Source of the DNA: Ceratopteris richardii
Lineage: Eukaryota; Streptophyta; Polypodiopsida; Polypodiales; Pteridaceae
Assembly: GCA_020310875.1 (NCBI GenBank)
Contig: CM035423.1
Coordinates: 115,271,917-115,335,916 of the forward strand
Direction: 5' to 3'
DNA: 64,000 nucleotides
How positions within the stretch are numbered: the first letter of the stretch is position 1; each line of letters begins with the position of its first letter. Shown here piece by piece: positions 44,302 to 56,065 of the stretch. Below the pieces are notes generated by a model that was given only the letters and a program-made list of their open reading frames with translations, was not told where the DNA came from and did not search any database. Made by a program: the position numbers and the translations under genes.

Positions 44302-47300
44302 TTAGTAGGTGGGCATGGATTTACAACTGGGGTCCGGGGGTTTATTACAAGTTTTAGGTTGCCAAATGCAGTGGATGGGCTTTGATTTTGATTTTGTGGA
44401 GACTCTGAAGAGTTTGATAGGGGTATCTGCTTGAAGATGAGGCTTTTTAGGGACCCATTTACAAGTGATTCTACTAATGCTCATGGAAGAATATGTGTCC
44501 GTGCGTGATGTGTAAGACTGGGCCTCAGATGTTCGAGTGAGTGAAACATGTTGTACCGGTTGCGGCCTTGGTGTAGCTATTTGAGCCCGCAAGCAAGCCT
44601 TAGGCACCCAGATTTGTCGTGATTGTGGGCTGGCCTTCATTGACTTCTTGGGTACCCAAATAGATTTCACTTTCGCAGAAGAATTAATGAAGGACTTCTT
44701 ATTAGTGTCGTGTTGTTGAATACTAATAAGAGGTTTTGGCCGTGGGGTCGGCCTGGTCTGAACAGGGTATTTGCCTTTTCGCCTCCATACTTGTTTCCAT
44801 GGCTGAAACAATCTGCTTTGCTCCTTTTTTTGGCATCCAGTATCGGTAGTGTTCTGCTTCTTCTGTATTTGATCTGCCGTTGGTTGTTGCAACCTTCTGG
44901 TCTTTGGAAAAGAAGGGAGTTCCGTCCTCTCCCTGGCCCCGTTGTTGAGACAAGCCTCTTTCTGCATCATACAGTTTTGGACAAAAATAGCATTGTCAAC
45001 TTCATGTGCGCCCCTGGAAGGACCAGGAGTTTGTGCCTTGCCTAGTTCCTTGAGTGCCTCATTTTCCAATTCAACTGTAATTCGGCTATGATCTATCCAT
45101 ACCTGAAGAAGTCCACTTCTTAGGTGGAGGTTGACTGCATGATCATAGATCCAGTCCTGACCCAAGACAAGAGGCTCAGTGAGGTCCTCATCTTGACACA
45201 CTAGTACTTTGACTGTCATCACTTCGTCTTGAATGGAGATGGGAAGATCCACCTCGCCCATGCAAGGGGTTTCCACACCTCCCAATCCTATGAGATATGC
45301 TTCTATAGGATGGACAGTTAATTTCAATTCCTGACAGTAAGACAACTTGACAGCACTAGTGGATGCACCTGAGTCAATCAAAGCTCTTACAGTCTTTGCA
45401 CCCTTTCCTTGTCCTACTCCTAGGGTTACAAAAGGCCGTCGGTCGATTATTCTATGGGAATGCCCACCTGAAGTCTCGCACATGGCCATAGGATAGCCTA
45501 CAGATTCTTGAGTGTCAAGCATAGGCCGGTCTCTGCCTTGTCTCCTCAACTTCATTCGTCGGATGCGTTCTAAAGCTTCTGCCTGTGCTTCTTCTCTAAT
45601 TCGTTTCTCTTCTTCTTTACTTTTCTTGGCAGTCTTGAGTCGATTTAGCATCTCTTCAGTGAGGGGTTCCTGATATAACTTGACTCTGCATCCACTTATG
45701 TAACTTGGTAGAATATCGCCCTCTAAAGTGGCTAGTTGAACTGCGCCACTTGTGGAGATTCTATTGATAATCATTGGCCCGTAACCTCTTTTCTCTAATT
45801 TCCGTGCATGCTGCTTCAATGTGTAGACTAGGACTAGGTCGCCTGCTTTCAAGCCTTTATCCTTCACATGTGTATCAAAATATGCCTTTTGCCTCTTCTT
45901 CGCTGCATAGATTCCTGCTGCAGCTCTCAATCGTGTTTCGCCTAGACGTTCAAGATCAAAGATTCGAGAGGAGAGTTCATGGCCTGTCCAGTCATGCTCT
46001 TGTGCTACCTTCAATGTAGGTATCAAAAAGTCCAGAGGTAGCACAACATTTTGGCCAAATACCATCTGAAAGGGGGTGGCTTGGAGTACCGTTTTATAGG
46101 CAACCCGGTATGCCCAAACAACATGGTGTAGCTGTTTGTCCCAATCAGAGCGTTTATTGTTCACTAGTTTAGTCAGCACATTGCACAAGATCTTATTAGT
46201 GCTCTCAGCCTGGCCATTAGCTTGTGGATGATAGGGGGCCGATTTCTTATGTATCACCAAGAATTCTTGGAGAAGGTTTTCTATGACTTCATTCAAGAAG
46301 TGTGTGCCTCTATCACTCACCAACTCTATTGGCAATCTGTACCTCATGAATACATTTTCAAATAAGAACTTTGCTGTTGTTTGAGCATCATTTTTTGTAG
46401 TAGCTTTCGCTTCTACCCACTTGGTTAGATAGTCTGTGGCCACGATGATATATTCAGCATGTGAACCCTTAGCTGGGGGATTAATAGGACCAACAAAGTC
46501 TATTCCCCATTTAGAGAACGCACGTCCGCCCATCATAGGCTTCAGTGGCATCTCATCCTTGCGTATAGGGTACTGAGTTCTCTGACAAACATCACACCGT
46601 TTCACATAGGTATGTGCATCCATGTGAAGCGTTGGCCACCAAAAGCCCGCAAATAGTATTGCCTTGATTACCCGATCTGGTCCAAAGTGTCCCCCTGCTA
46701 CACCTTGGTGAGCAGTATCCAAGATTTTGAGATATTCACTCTCATGGACATATAGTCTCAGGTAACCATCTTTACCACGCTTGTATAGATTATCACCAAT
46801 GAGTGAATAATCCTGGGCTTCTTGTTCTAAACTCCTTTGCCTAGCTAGAGTCAAGTCTGGAGGGAATGTTTTCGTCCTTAAGAAGGATACTAGAGGTTCA
46901 CTCCAATCTGGCACTATGGACACTTGATAAAGAGTGGCATGTTCCACAGGTGGTTTAGTGTAGCAGATTGGGCATTCCTTGCACAACTTTTGGACATCAG
47001 CCTCCATAGTCGGCCAATGCACTCCGAGTCTCCTTAGTGTCTGTAAGGTTCGTTGCTTTGAGTAGTGTTGCTCTAATGCACCTACATGTGCTAAATGCAA
47101 CCATTTAGTGTACTCGTCCTCTTCTACACAACAAGCCAAGATCCCTTGATCTGTCTGTTTGTGCATGCTTCCTGCCATGATATGGTACTTCTGGGCTTTT
47201 ACTACCTCTCTACCTTGAGTGTTTATTACTGGGTGGTTAGGCCCGTATGTCAATACTGGCACTAATGGCTTAGCCCACTGAGGTATTACTTCCAAATTAA

Positions 47301-50229
47301 ACAAGTAAGCATCAGGAAGATCATCTGATACTCCTTGTGGGGCTTCTCCGTATGTGAGCCTAGAGAGATGATCTGCTCTCAAATGAGTCTTGCCTTTTCT
47401 CACCACTACCTCAAAGTCATATTCCATTAGTAAGAGGAACCATCTCATCAATCTACCTGTGTTGCATGGCTTGTTTACCCAGTATAGTAGAGCTTGATGA
47501 TCAGTAAAAAATTTAAACCTATTTGCAAGCAAATAATGTCTAAACTTTTTAACTGCATACACCATGCCCAACCCTTCTCGTTCGGTAGTGGTATAGTTTC
47601 GCTCAGCTGCATTCAACTGTCTACTCGCATAGGCCATGGGAAGATCCATATTACCTTCACTGGTAGGCTGTGCTAGTACACACCCAATAGCATAATTGGA
47701 TGCATCAACATGAACATGGAAAGGCTTATTCCAATATGGTGTGGTCAAGATTGGTGCTGAACATAATCGCCGTTTAAGCTCATTGAAGGAATTCTCACAT
47801 TCCTCAGTCCACTCAAAGTTTGTTAGAAGTCCGTACAGAGGCTTTGCAATGATGGCATACATGTGTATAAATCGTCGGTAATAACCACAATGCCCCATGA
47901 AAGCTTGTACTTCCTTGACATTCTTTGGCCTAGGTAATTCGGCTATAGCTCTTACTTTCTCTTCATCCGTAGATATGCCATTCTTTGACACTATGTGTCC
48001 TAGAATTTTGCCTTGCCTGACCATGAAAACACACTTTTCTGGGTTCAGGCAGACTTGATACTCTCTACACTTGCCAAAGATTTGCCTGAGTTCAGGTATA
48101 TGTGTTTGTCTAATGTTGGAATGAGCACATAGATCATCAACATAGACTTCCAAATTCTTTCTCAGGAACTCTTTAAACACATGGCACATCAATCTCTGGA
48201 AGGTTGCGGGAGCATTGGTAAGCCCGAATGGCATTACCCTAAAAGCGAATATGCCCCACTCTATGGCAAAAGCCATTTTATGCTGATCTTCTGGTGCAAT
48301 GGCCACCTGATTGTAGCCAGAGAATCCATCAAGGAAGCTGTACACTTCCTTGCCTGCTACTCTTTCTAAGAGATGTTTTGTGATGGGAAGCGGATAGTTA
48401 TCTCGAATTGTGGCTGCATTGACCTTCTTTAAGTTAATGCATACATGTAATTTACCATTCTTTTTGGGCACCACTACAATGGGGGATACCCATTCAGTGT
48501 GCTCAATTTCATAGATAAATCCAGCTTCAACTAGTCTATCTATCTCTTCCTTGATCTTGGCCGCATAGTTGTCATTGTATGTGTATGGCTTTTGCTTAGA
48601 GGGCCTAGCATCTGAGGTCATGGGGATAGTGTGTGAGCATATGTCTGGATCAACTCCCTTCAAATCCTTGTAACTCCACGCGAACACATCTCTGTATTCT
48701 CTTAGCAAGGCTATCAATTCTTGCTCTTCTTCTTCCGTCAGGTCATGTCCTATGTAAGTGCATCTCTCTTCTCCTTCTTCCATGGCTACCACAATTTTCT
48801 TTGTGGTTTCTTTGTTATCATAGGCCTCTCCTGATTGTGCCTCTCGCTTAGGCATTCTGATCATGACTCTTCTGTCATCTATCTCATATTTCTTAAAATT
48901 TTCCGGGACCTCAAACAAAGACTCTTCCTCTTCTTGTGTGACTTCTCTCTTCTTTCTTTTCTTTCCTTCTTCCTTAGGAGTTACATGTGTGGCTAGCCTT
49001 ACATCATTTGTAAGCTCTCCATGCCTCTGGGGTTGAAATTCTACTTCATAGAAGTATTCTTCATCTGATGCAAAAGGTGGGTCCATAATGATTGACTCTA
49101 GATCGGAGTCACTTGCATCCTCAAATGCATCAGGGCTAGGTTCACACTCTTCTAACACTGCCTCTCCCATGATCGGCTCTATGGAGAAGACTGAAATGTC
49201 ATAACCATCCTCATCACAGTGAGGTGTCCATTGTTCTTCATTGATGGCTACATCCATGGTTGCTAGAATTTCTGCCCAGCCGTGAGGTTCGAATTCTTCG
49301 TCTGGAAAAACTACAGGTGCATAGGCTGGGTCTTGGATTGATCTATGGGTTTCTTTTGCACCTATCTCCCTGGCTTTTTCTCTCTTCTCTTCTTCTACTG
49401 CTACCTTACACATCCATAAGTGAGTGTCTTCATGCATCCATGAGGATCCTGATCCTAGGGAATGCACCGATTCCGTATCATCTTTGGCTCTATGGATGGG
49501 ATTCCATTGGATAGGAGGGACATCTCTATGAGAGTAATCCTTGAGATTGACTTTGGTTGTAACACCTAAGTGCTGCAAATACAAGGAATTGGTTCCCCAA
49601 TCCTGTACCACTTGCAACTGCCGCATAAATGGTCTTCCCAAAATCATCTCATAGGCATGATTTTTGCTAAAGTCACAAATAGCAAATGTGTGCTCAAACT
49701 CTACACCACAAGTAGTGAGAGTTATCCCCTCTAGTAGTCCTAAGGGTCTTTCTATGTGCCCGTAAGCCATCTACAATTTCATTCTCGTTGGCCTGAGAGC
49801 TGGCTTACCCCATCGTTTCCATAAGGACGTGGTAACAATTGCAACTCCTGCACCTGAGTCCAAAATGGCCTTGGTTGTGTAGCCCTGATGAGTGATGGGG
49901 AGATAGGTATTTCCTTCTTCTCCCTCGCTCATGTCTCCTATCTTGTCCAAGGGTATTTCTGGCACTGTTCTTTGAGATCCTACCTGGGAATGTGGTTTTG
50001 CTACTTCGGGCACTTGATTGGCTACATGTTTCCACACTTCTGGTCTAACCTTGAGCAGCTCTTCCAAAGTGAGATTGCACTGCACTTTGGTGTTCTTCAC
50101 TACCTCTGTGTTCCTAGGTATGACTGAATCTTCGTCTTTTACCATGACTGTAGGTGCTCTCATACAAGTGGACTTTGCTTCCCATGGGCCTGTGAAATGG
50201 GGTAGTTCTTGTAAAGAATTAGACTCTGG
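44302..50229 (-). CDS. G3 pol polyprotein: PR1-RT-RNase H-2x H2C2-integrase-PR2-WxPK tail
   Basis: Open from 49,770 to 44,302; only TAG at 49,771-49,773 (Gln in G1) separates it from the upstream 130 codons. PR1: AILDSGAGVAIVT (49,850 region) and MILGRPFM. Numbering from 49,770: RT with MPFGLTNAPATF and YVDD (543-546), RNase H (HVDASNYAIG, 686-695), first H2C2 module (826-938), second H2C2 module (948-1064; His1021, His1028, Cys1059, Cys1062), integrase core Asp1091, Asp1153, Glu1189, and GPY/F-like module (1327-1366). Then a Lys/Glu coiled coil (1371-1412), PR2 (DSG 1466-1468, VLG 1535-1537) and four W-x-P-K motifs (1704-1807). The N-terminus and gag are displaced by the G4 insertion. Confidence 0.93.
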
Positions 50230-50387
50230 TGTAGCTCAGTGATGAGTAGCACCTCCTTTAATGTCAATCCGGGAAGATGTGAGGATGGTATGGAGACCTC
50301 GAGCAAGTGGAGGCACAAGTGCGTGAGTGAGAAGCACACAAGCATGCACACACATACACGCACACGCGCACACACGGCAAGACAAAG
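50230..50387 (-). repeat. G4 3' LTR, inner piece
   Basis: 158 bp from TGTAGCTC to the CAAAG target duplicate. Aligns with the end of the G3 and G1 LTRs, including the GTGAGTGAGAAGCACACAAG block. Its other part is 56,066-56,608. Confidence 0.85.
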
Positions 50388-50643
50388 TATCATAATGCTC
50401 TTTTGCTCCTCTACTGCCTCGATCTGCATCCGCGAGCACACACACACAGAGAGCTTTCTTGGTTCGCCGCCCAGCCACGTCCGAGGTTCCCATTTTAATA
50501 ATAATGAGAGTCATATCTCACTTAGATCTATATCATATATGAGAACTCTTCTTATATCTTCTACCAAGTGGTATGTGCCCAGGTGATGCCATGTGGCATC
50601 CTTCGTCAAGAGATGAGTCACACCCAATAAATATCATATGACA
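50388..50643 (-). repeat. N2 3' LTR
   Basis: 256 bp. Minus strand TGTCATATGATATTTATTGG to GCATTATGATA. Contains the inverted repeat GATGCCATGTGGCATC (50,585-50,600). Confidence 0.93.
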
Positions 50644-50656
50644 TTTCCTTCCCCTC
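50644..50656 (-). promoter_or_regulatory. N2 polypurine tract
   Basis: Minus strand GAGGGGAAGGAAA abutting the LTR. Confidence 0.88.
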
Positions 50657-53600
50657 AAAAACATTTTCGTCCTCGAAAATGTAGATGAAATGTCCGTATT
50701 GGTAGAAAAAAATGCTCGGACTCCCCTGAACCCCATGTACTCTATGTACATGGTCATCTCTGTGTGTGTTGTTTCCTCATATCCTTCCCCTTAAGAAGTC
50801 TCATATGAGATCATCTCAAAGATGGGAAACCGTCTGAGTGGTGCCTACTATCTTCCATATACACTCACCCTCCAAACTATCACTCCCATAACATACAACA
50901 TCATCCAAATGACCTAAGTCCATATGATGTATTCTCCATGGAGCAATAGCATGTAAAGCAAGTGTAAAAGTGCCAAGCTTATAGGCTCGACCATACCATA
51001 ATGGAGATAATAAACCATATAATCCTATGAAATATAGAACAAAGTCCCATAAAAAGTGACTTCAAACCCATCTAAGACTAAATGATAGATTGCCCTTATA
51101 CCACTCTAGGTCTTCCTAACCTTAAGTGTAATCACAAGTAATAGTTTAATCTAAACTACCTTGTGAACTATGCAAATCCATCATCCAGCTCACGGTAGTA
51201 AAATGCAATCTCTACATTTCACCTACCAAGAAGTCTGTGGTTTGTCATCCTTTACATTTTGGACTAAGTTCTATTGGAAGAGCATCTATAGGCACTTGTG
51301 CAAACTGTAATATTTTCTTCCCTGTAGTTTGCCATATGAATGCAAAAAGCATTCCCTTTGAGATTCAGATAATCCCTAAGTACCCATCCTCCTAACTGAT
51401 GTTTACTCATCATACTCATGATGTAACACCAACTAAGAGTTTGGTACCCTAATAGTTAGATATATCTCTATCTCACTATAAACCCTAAAGAGAAGAGTCA
51501 TAACTCTACTCCCAGTCTAACTAATGTCAATAACTAGATCATCTCATCTAGTCAAGGACCATTACTGGAGTGACATAACTACTCCTCTCTAGAGTCTCCA
51601 TGTGAGACTCAATCTAACCATCATGATTAACTGATCTCCCTCTTGTCTTTGATAGAAGAGTGCCACTCCTATCTAGACAATCCAAATGAGAAAGTGAAAC
51701 TCTCTCCATGTCTATGTCTGTAATCTCCTCCAAGGAAAAGAGCTCCGGTAGTGGAATCTATTCCACTTTCCCTTTCCCTTTGAAAGAGACTCTGTTGAAT
51801 CCATTTACTCTGCTCATAATTGAGAACATGTACATAAGTTCTCCATATTTTTCCTTCCAAAGTAGTGGAGAATCATACTCCCATGTGAAAGAAAAATAAA
51901 TGAATTCCTTCTGAAATAAAGATGTTTCCCAAACACCTCTTCCAACTAAAGGAAAACATACTCTATTCTTCTCCTATGAAGAAATCATGTTTTCCTTTCC
52001 TTCTTTCTCTCTCAAAGAGTAGGAGCTAAAGTGAGACCACTGAACTAAAGTGAGATCTCTCTTTGATCTCTAAGCTAATTCCCACTTTCTCCTTTCCTTA
52101 AAAGAGAAACTCATAAATTTATTTAGTCCTCTCTTCCATAACTAATGCATAATCCGTCATTACATGTATTCATATGAAGATGGAGAAAATAAATTCCTAA
52201 TAAGGGTCAAAGCCCTCTACTAAAATGGTCAGCAATGATGTGACATGATACCGTAAACACGTGTATCCATAATAAAGTACTATCTCTTCCAACCATACTC
52301 TATGCATGGATCTATATGATCCAATCAAACTGATGGAATTATCCTTCCTGAAAAACTCAAAATGAGTATGTGATACCAATGGTGATAAAATCACCTATCA
52401 CATTCTCTAATGGAAGAATAAATCTTCCCTAACTATGAAGGATAACTCTATGAAGGAGATGTCTACTAAGAGCTCTCCTCTGATCTAGTGAGACATGACG
52501 CCATGAATGATGAGTCCTTTTCTTCCTGGCCATAGAAGAAGAGTCCTCAAAGGGAAGTCATTTCCACCGTCCCATACTAGTGAAAATTTCTTCCAACTCA
52601 CGGTGTCATACCTACACTAAATCGAATATATATATATTCCATATATATATAATGGAATATATAGGTGGACTCTAATGAATCCCATATCTTAAAATTATGT
52701 AGGTGGACTCAAGTGAGTCCCATGTCCTCGAACTAGTTAGTTTGGTTCTAGTCAACAATGTGACAATGGATATCCCTTCTGTTCCAAACCAACTTGTTCC
52801 TAGGTACCAAGACTAAGCCTAGGTACCTCTCTGTAGATCCCAAGATACATATGTATGTATTGGGTACCCCAACTATTCCTGACTAAGGGATCTATGCTCT
52901 ATACCATGGAGCTAGTGCCATGCCTATGGCCTTCCTAACCATCACTCGAATCACATAAGCATCCGTCGATGCTATCTCATGAAACCCATCTTTGTGATCC
53001 CATCTATTTGGTTTCCTTAGTAGTGTAGCAAAAATGCTTCACTACTCGGTCAAGTGATGTGCATGAGTGAAACTAGTCACTCTTTGGGTATTCATCATGA
53101 TACCCCATAGTCTCCTAATTCTACTGTGAGACTCTTGTGAAGATAAAAAATCTTCACTACCTTGGAGATTATCCTAAATGTATCTCCCGTGCCTCTATGC
53201 AACTTCCTAAACTTATAGGATTGCTTGTGCACACTACTAATGGTGAAGGTGTAGCTCCTTCCGTTAACAATCCTATAGTCTAAATCCATAAGGATTTTGT
53301 GTAGGGATCCTGTTACTACTGAAGTTGCCTTATATATACTACTATGATGGTCCTAAGTCCATCAAATACATGCTTATAAGCATGCCTACACCTTATTGAA
53401 GTTTGCAGAATGGGCATGTTACCATGCCATAACCTGCTTGCCTAAAGGCAAGTGCGTATATAACGCCATGAGGGGGGAAAATTTTCGACAGCATTTCCCC
53501 AGGAAATGGAATCCCAAAAAATTTTACCATAAGCTCAGTGGCACAAAGGCCACCCAACGACATAGGGCTTGACAGGCCCATGGCATGCACGCCATAAACT

Positions 53601-55796
53601 CATATATGGATTCCATGACCTGCAAAAACATAAAAGCAATTGCTAGCAACCATTCTCTGAGTTGCATAGCCATATAAATTTTGTAATCCTCTTTCCTGCA
53701 AACAATCAAAAAGTATACTTCTTGCCTGTCGATCCATACCTTTAGAATTTAAATAATGATCAACATTTGATGTATGCAATCCAATCTATGCATGTACATA
53801 CAGAACATGCCATGACATAAAGTAAAATGACTGAAGCATAAAGCATACATCCCTGAGTGGTTTGGTTTTGGAATTGCATGCATCCATTCGTTCTCGACAA
53901 GCTTCGAGACCTTTGCACCTTCCTCCTCAGGTCCTAACATAAGCTTAGAAGTGTCCGAAAACATCGGATCACTTCGCAAAACATAAAACATGGTCATGTG
54001 ATTACTAAAATAATGCAAATTTAGTCAAAAATGCATTAGTAATCCTTCTTTAGACCTGGAAAAATCACTTTGGGACCTGCAAATGTTCATAAACTGAAAT
54101 ATATAGCATGTGCAAAGATGTCGAAGTGAAATTACTCAAATCGCCTTCCCGGGTTGAAAGATATGGCTCTCGGAAGGTAGTCGCAAGAACTGTTCAGACT
54201 TTGCAGAGATGTTCAGAACTGCAAAAATACTTATTTTCCAAAATTTTTTCTCATAAACTGAAATTAGACCTTGTGCTCTTCGAAACGAGCCATAGCACGT
54301 CCAATTTGGAGTTTCCTGGCCCAAGATATGGCCATTCCAAGCGGGACATGCCAAACTAGTGGACTGTTAGAGGGGCTGGAAAAAGTGTAAAAATGTGATT
54401 TTTGGGGTGCCCAAAAGCATTCTTCCATCATGCAAATCCTAAAATTCTCTCCATAACCTCAGAGAGTGGTATATGAAAATGCTTGGGCCTATTTTTACCT
54501 TTCCAAATCCTCCCTTCATGCATGCTAATTCGCTCCCCAAAAGAGGCTTAAATCAAGATTTTTGCTTTTATGCAAAAACTTAAATGGGAGCTTAGCAAGC
54601 TTCTAGTCCACTGTAAATGTGAATTTCTCTTGGATTTTATACAATAATCCATGGGAAGCCTCTTAAATGGTCTTTATTCTTACTCCCAGAAGTGGAGTTT
54701 GGCAAAGTTAACATCTAACTTTTTTCCAAAAAGTGCGGGAAGGGGGTCTTTGAGGAAGTAAAATTCCTCCTTAACTTATCATTTTGATGAATCTAATGAT
54801 TCGCCTAAGAATTCCATGCACCATACTCTCAGTATATATACTTTTTCCCATCCATCCATATTTATTGCACCTCTTTTGCCCTCTTCCAAAATGGGAATTT
54901 CTCAAATTGAGGTGCTGAAATTTTTCTCAAACTGTGATGGAAGGGGGTTTTGTGGAGCTTCAAACTCCCATCAAACTGAGGTATCTTTTGGATTTTTTGA
55001 TCTTATATGGAAGTCAATACACCATACTATAAGTGTGCATGGTTTTTTCCGTAAATCCATGAAAAATCCTGCTTCATTTCCCCTTCCCAAAATGGCTACT
55101 TATAAAAAATAGCCCCTGAAATTTATGTGAAAACCATGAACATGGCCATTTTGGAGATACCGGGAACTTGGCCTTCATGTATTTGGAGGAAATCCTTGAC
55201 CCTAGATGAGAGTATATACTCCATACTTCTCCGTACACATGATTTTCCTCCAAGATCTTGGCCCGCTAATGCCTTCGTAGCTTCTCGCAAATGCATAACT
55301 TTTCAAAATTGAAATAATATTACCTGTGATTAAGAGGAAGCTCAATCTTCTTTCACTTTGGAACCACAATACCGAGAAGCTCATGGAAGGGATGCTCTTC
55401 GATCACGGACTCTTCAAATGTAACAGGTGCATCCCATTTCCTTCTCTCATCTGTTCTCGATCCTCATTTGAAGGTTGTCTTTTTCTCCAATCCTTCAACC
55501 GTGTGTGGCTTCGAAATCAAAACCCAAGGAAGAGAAAAAGCCTCTTTGATGCTACCACATATATGTGTATTTATTTGTAGGCTCTATACTTTTGAACTCA
55601 TCATCAGACCATGTGTTGTGTAGTTCCACTCAAAGTTCATGGAGCCCGTCGGCTCTCAGTATAGATATATAACGCCAGCTCGGTATGTAGAACACCCAAG
55701 CTATGTGGCAACGTGGCTACATCAGCATTCTCCCTCTTATGAGGTCGTGGGTTCAATCCCCATTCGACGCGCACGAAGCCCACAGAGATCGTAGGC
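50657..55796 (-). other. N2 internal region, non-coding
   Basis: A+T-rich with no frame that I can relate to gag, pol or a host protein. A short direct repeat (GTAGGTGGACTC at about 52,660 and 52,700) and a TATATA palindrome (near 52,630-52,650) are present. Several passages around 53,400-55,400 look like host-derived intron or flank sequence, but I cannot identify a gene. A tRNA-like segment lies at 55,700-55,780 on the plus strand. Confidence 0.7.
55700..55780 (+). other. tRNA-like (tRNA-Lys or SINE head) sequence next to N2 primer site
   Basis: AGCATTCTCCCTCTTATGAG followed by GTCGTGGGTTCAATCCCCA resembles the anticodon and T arms of plant tRNA-Lys and of tRNA-derived SINEs. B box GGTTCAATCCC, A-box-like TGGCAACGTGG about 45 bp upstream. 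The D arm and acceptor stem do not fold, so it is a relic, antisense to N2. Confidence 0.4.
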
Positions 55797-55808
55797 GCTC
55801 TGATACCA
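55797..55808 (-). promoter_or_regulatory. N2 primer binding site, tRNA-iMet
   Basis: Exact TGGTATCAGAGC on the minus strand, one base inside the LTR. Confidence 0.93.
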
Positions 55809-55809
55809 C

Positions 55810-56065
55810 TATCATAATGCTCTTTTGCTCCTCTACTGCCTCGATCTGCATCCGCGAGCACACACACACAGAGAGCTTTCTTGGTTCGCCACCCAGCCAC
55901 GTCCGAGGTTCCCATTTTAATAATAATGAGAGTCATATCTCACTTAGATCTATATCATATATGAGAACTCTTCTTATATCTTCTACCAAGTGGTATGTGC
56001 CCAGGTGATGCCATGTGGCATCCTTCGTCAAGAGATGAGTCACACCCAATAAATATCATATGACA
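55810..56065 (-). repeat. N2 5' LTR
   Basis: 256 bp; differs from 50,388-50,643 by one G/A change near 55,892. Confidence 0.93.

Larger units (their letters stand above)
39186..50229 (-). mobile_element. Ty3/gypsy element G3 (pol, aORF, 3' LTR; 5' end displaced by G4)
   Basis: Order on the minus strand: start of pol at 50,229, long pol, spacer with splice-acceptor-like site, aORF, polypurine tract, 3' LTR. Pol is uninterrupted for 1,822 codons. The pol reading continues right up to the G4 LTR edge (ESNSLQELPHFTG), so the missing gag and 5' LTR are best explained by insertion of G4. Confidence 0.9.
50388..56065 (-). mobile_element. N2: non-coding LTR retrotransposon in G4 LTR, TSD CAAAG
   Basis: Two 256-bp LTRs (50,388-50,643 and 55,810-56,065) differ by a single base by eye. 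CAAAG flanks both sides (50,383-50,387; 56,066-56,070). A perfect tRNA-iMet primer site and a polypurine tract give a minus orientation. The 5.17-kb interior has no retroelement protein. The element is therefore very young and mobilised in trans. LTR termini on the minus strand are TG and TA, not TG and CA. Confidence 0.93.

Noticed and set aside
50239-50586. 115-codon plus-strand frame as a gene
   Set aside because: It spans the G4 LTR and N2 LTR junction and a CA-rich tract, and recurs only because the N2 LTR is duplicated at 55,810.
53393-53590. Small minus-strand frame in N2 as a captured host gene
   Set aside because: 65 codons, no recognisable domain and no neighbouring exon; cannot be supported.
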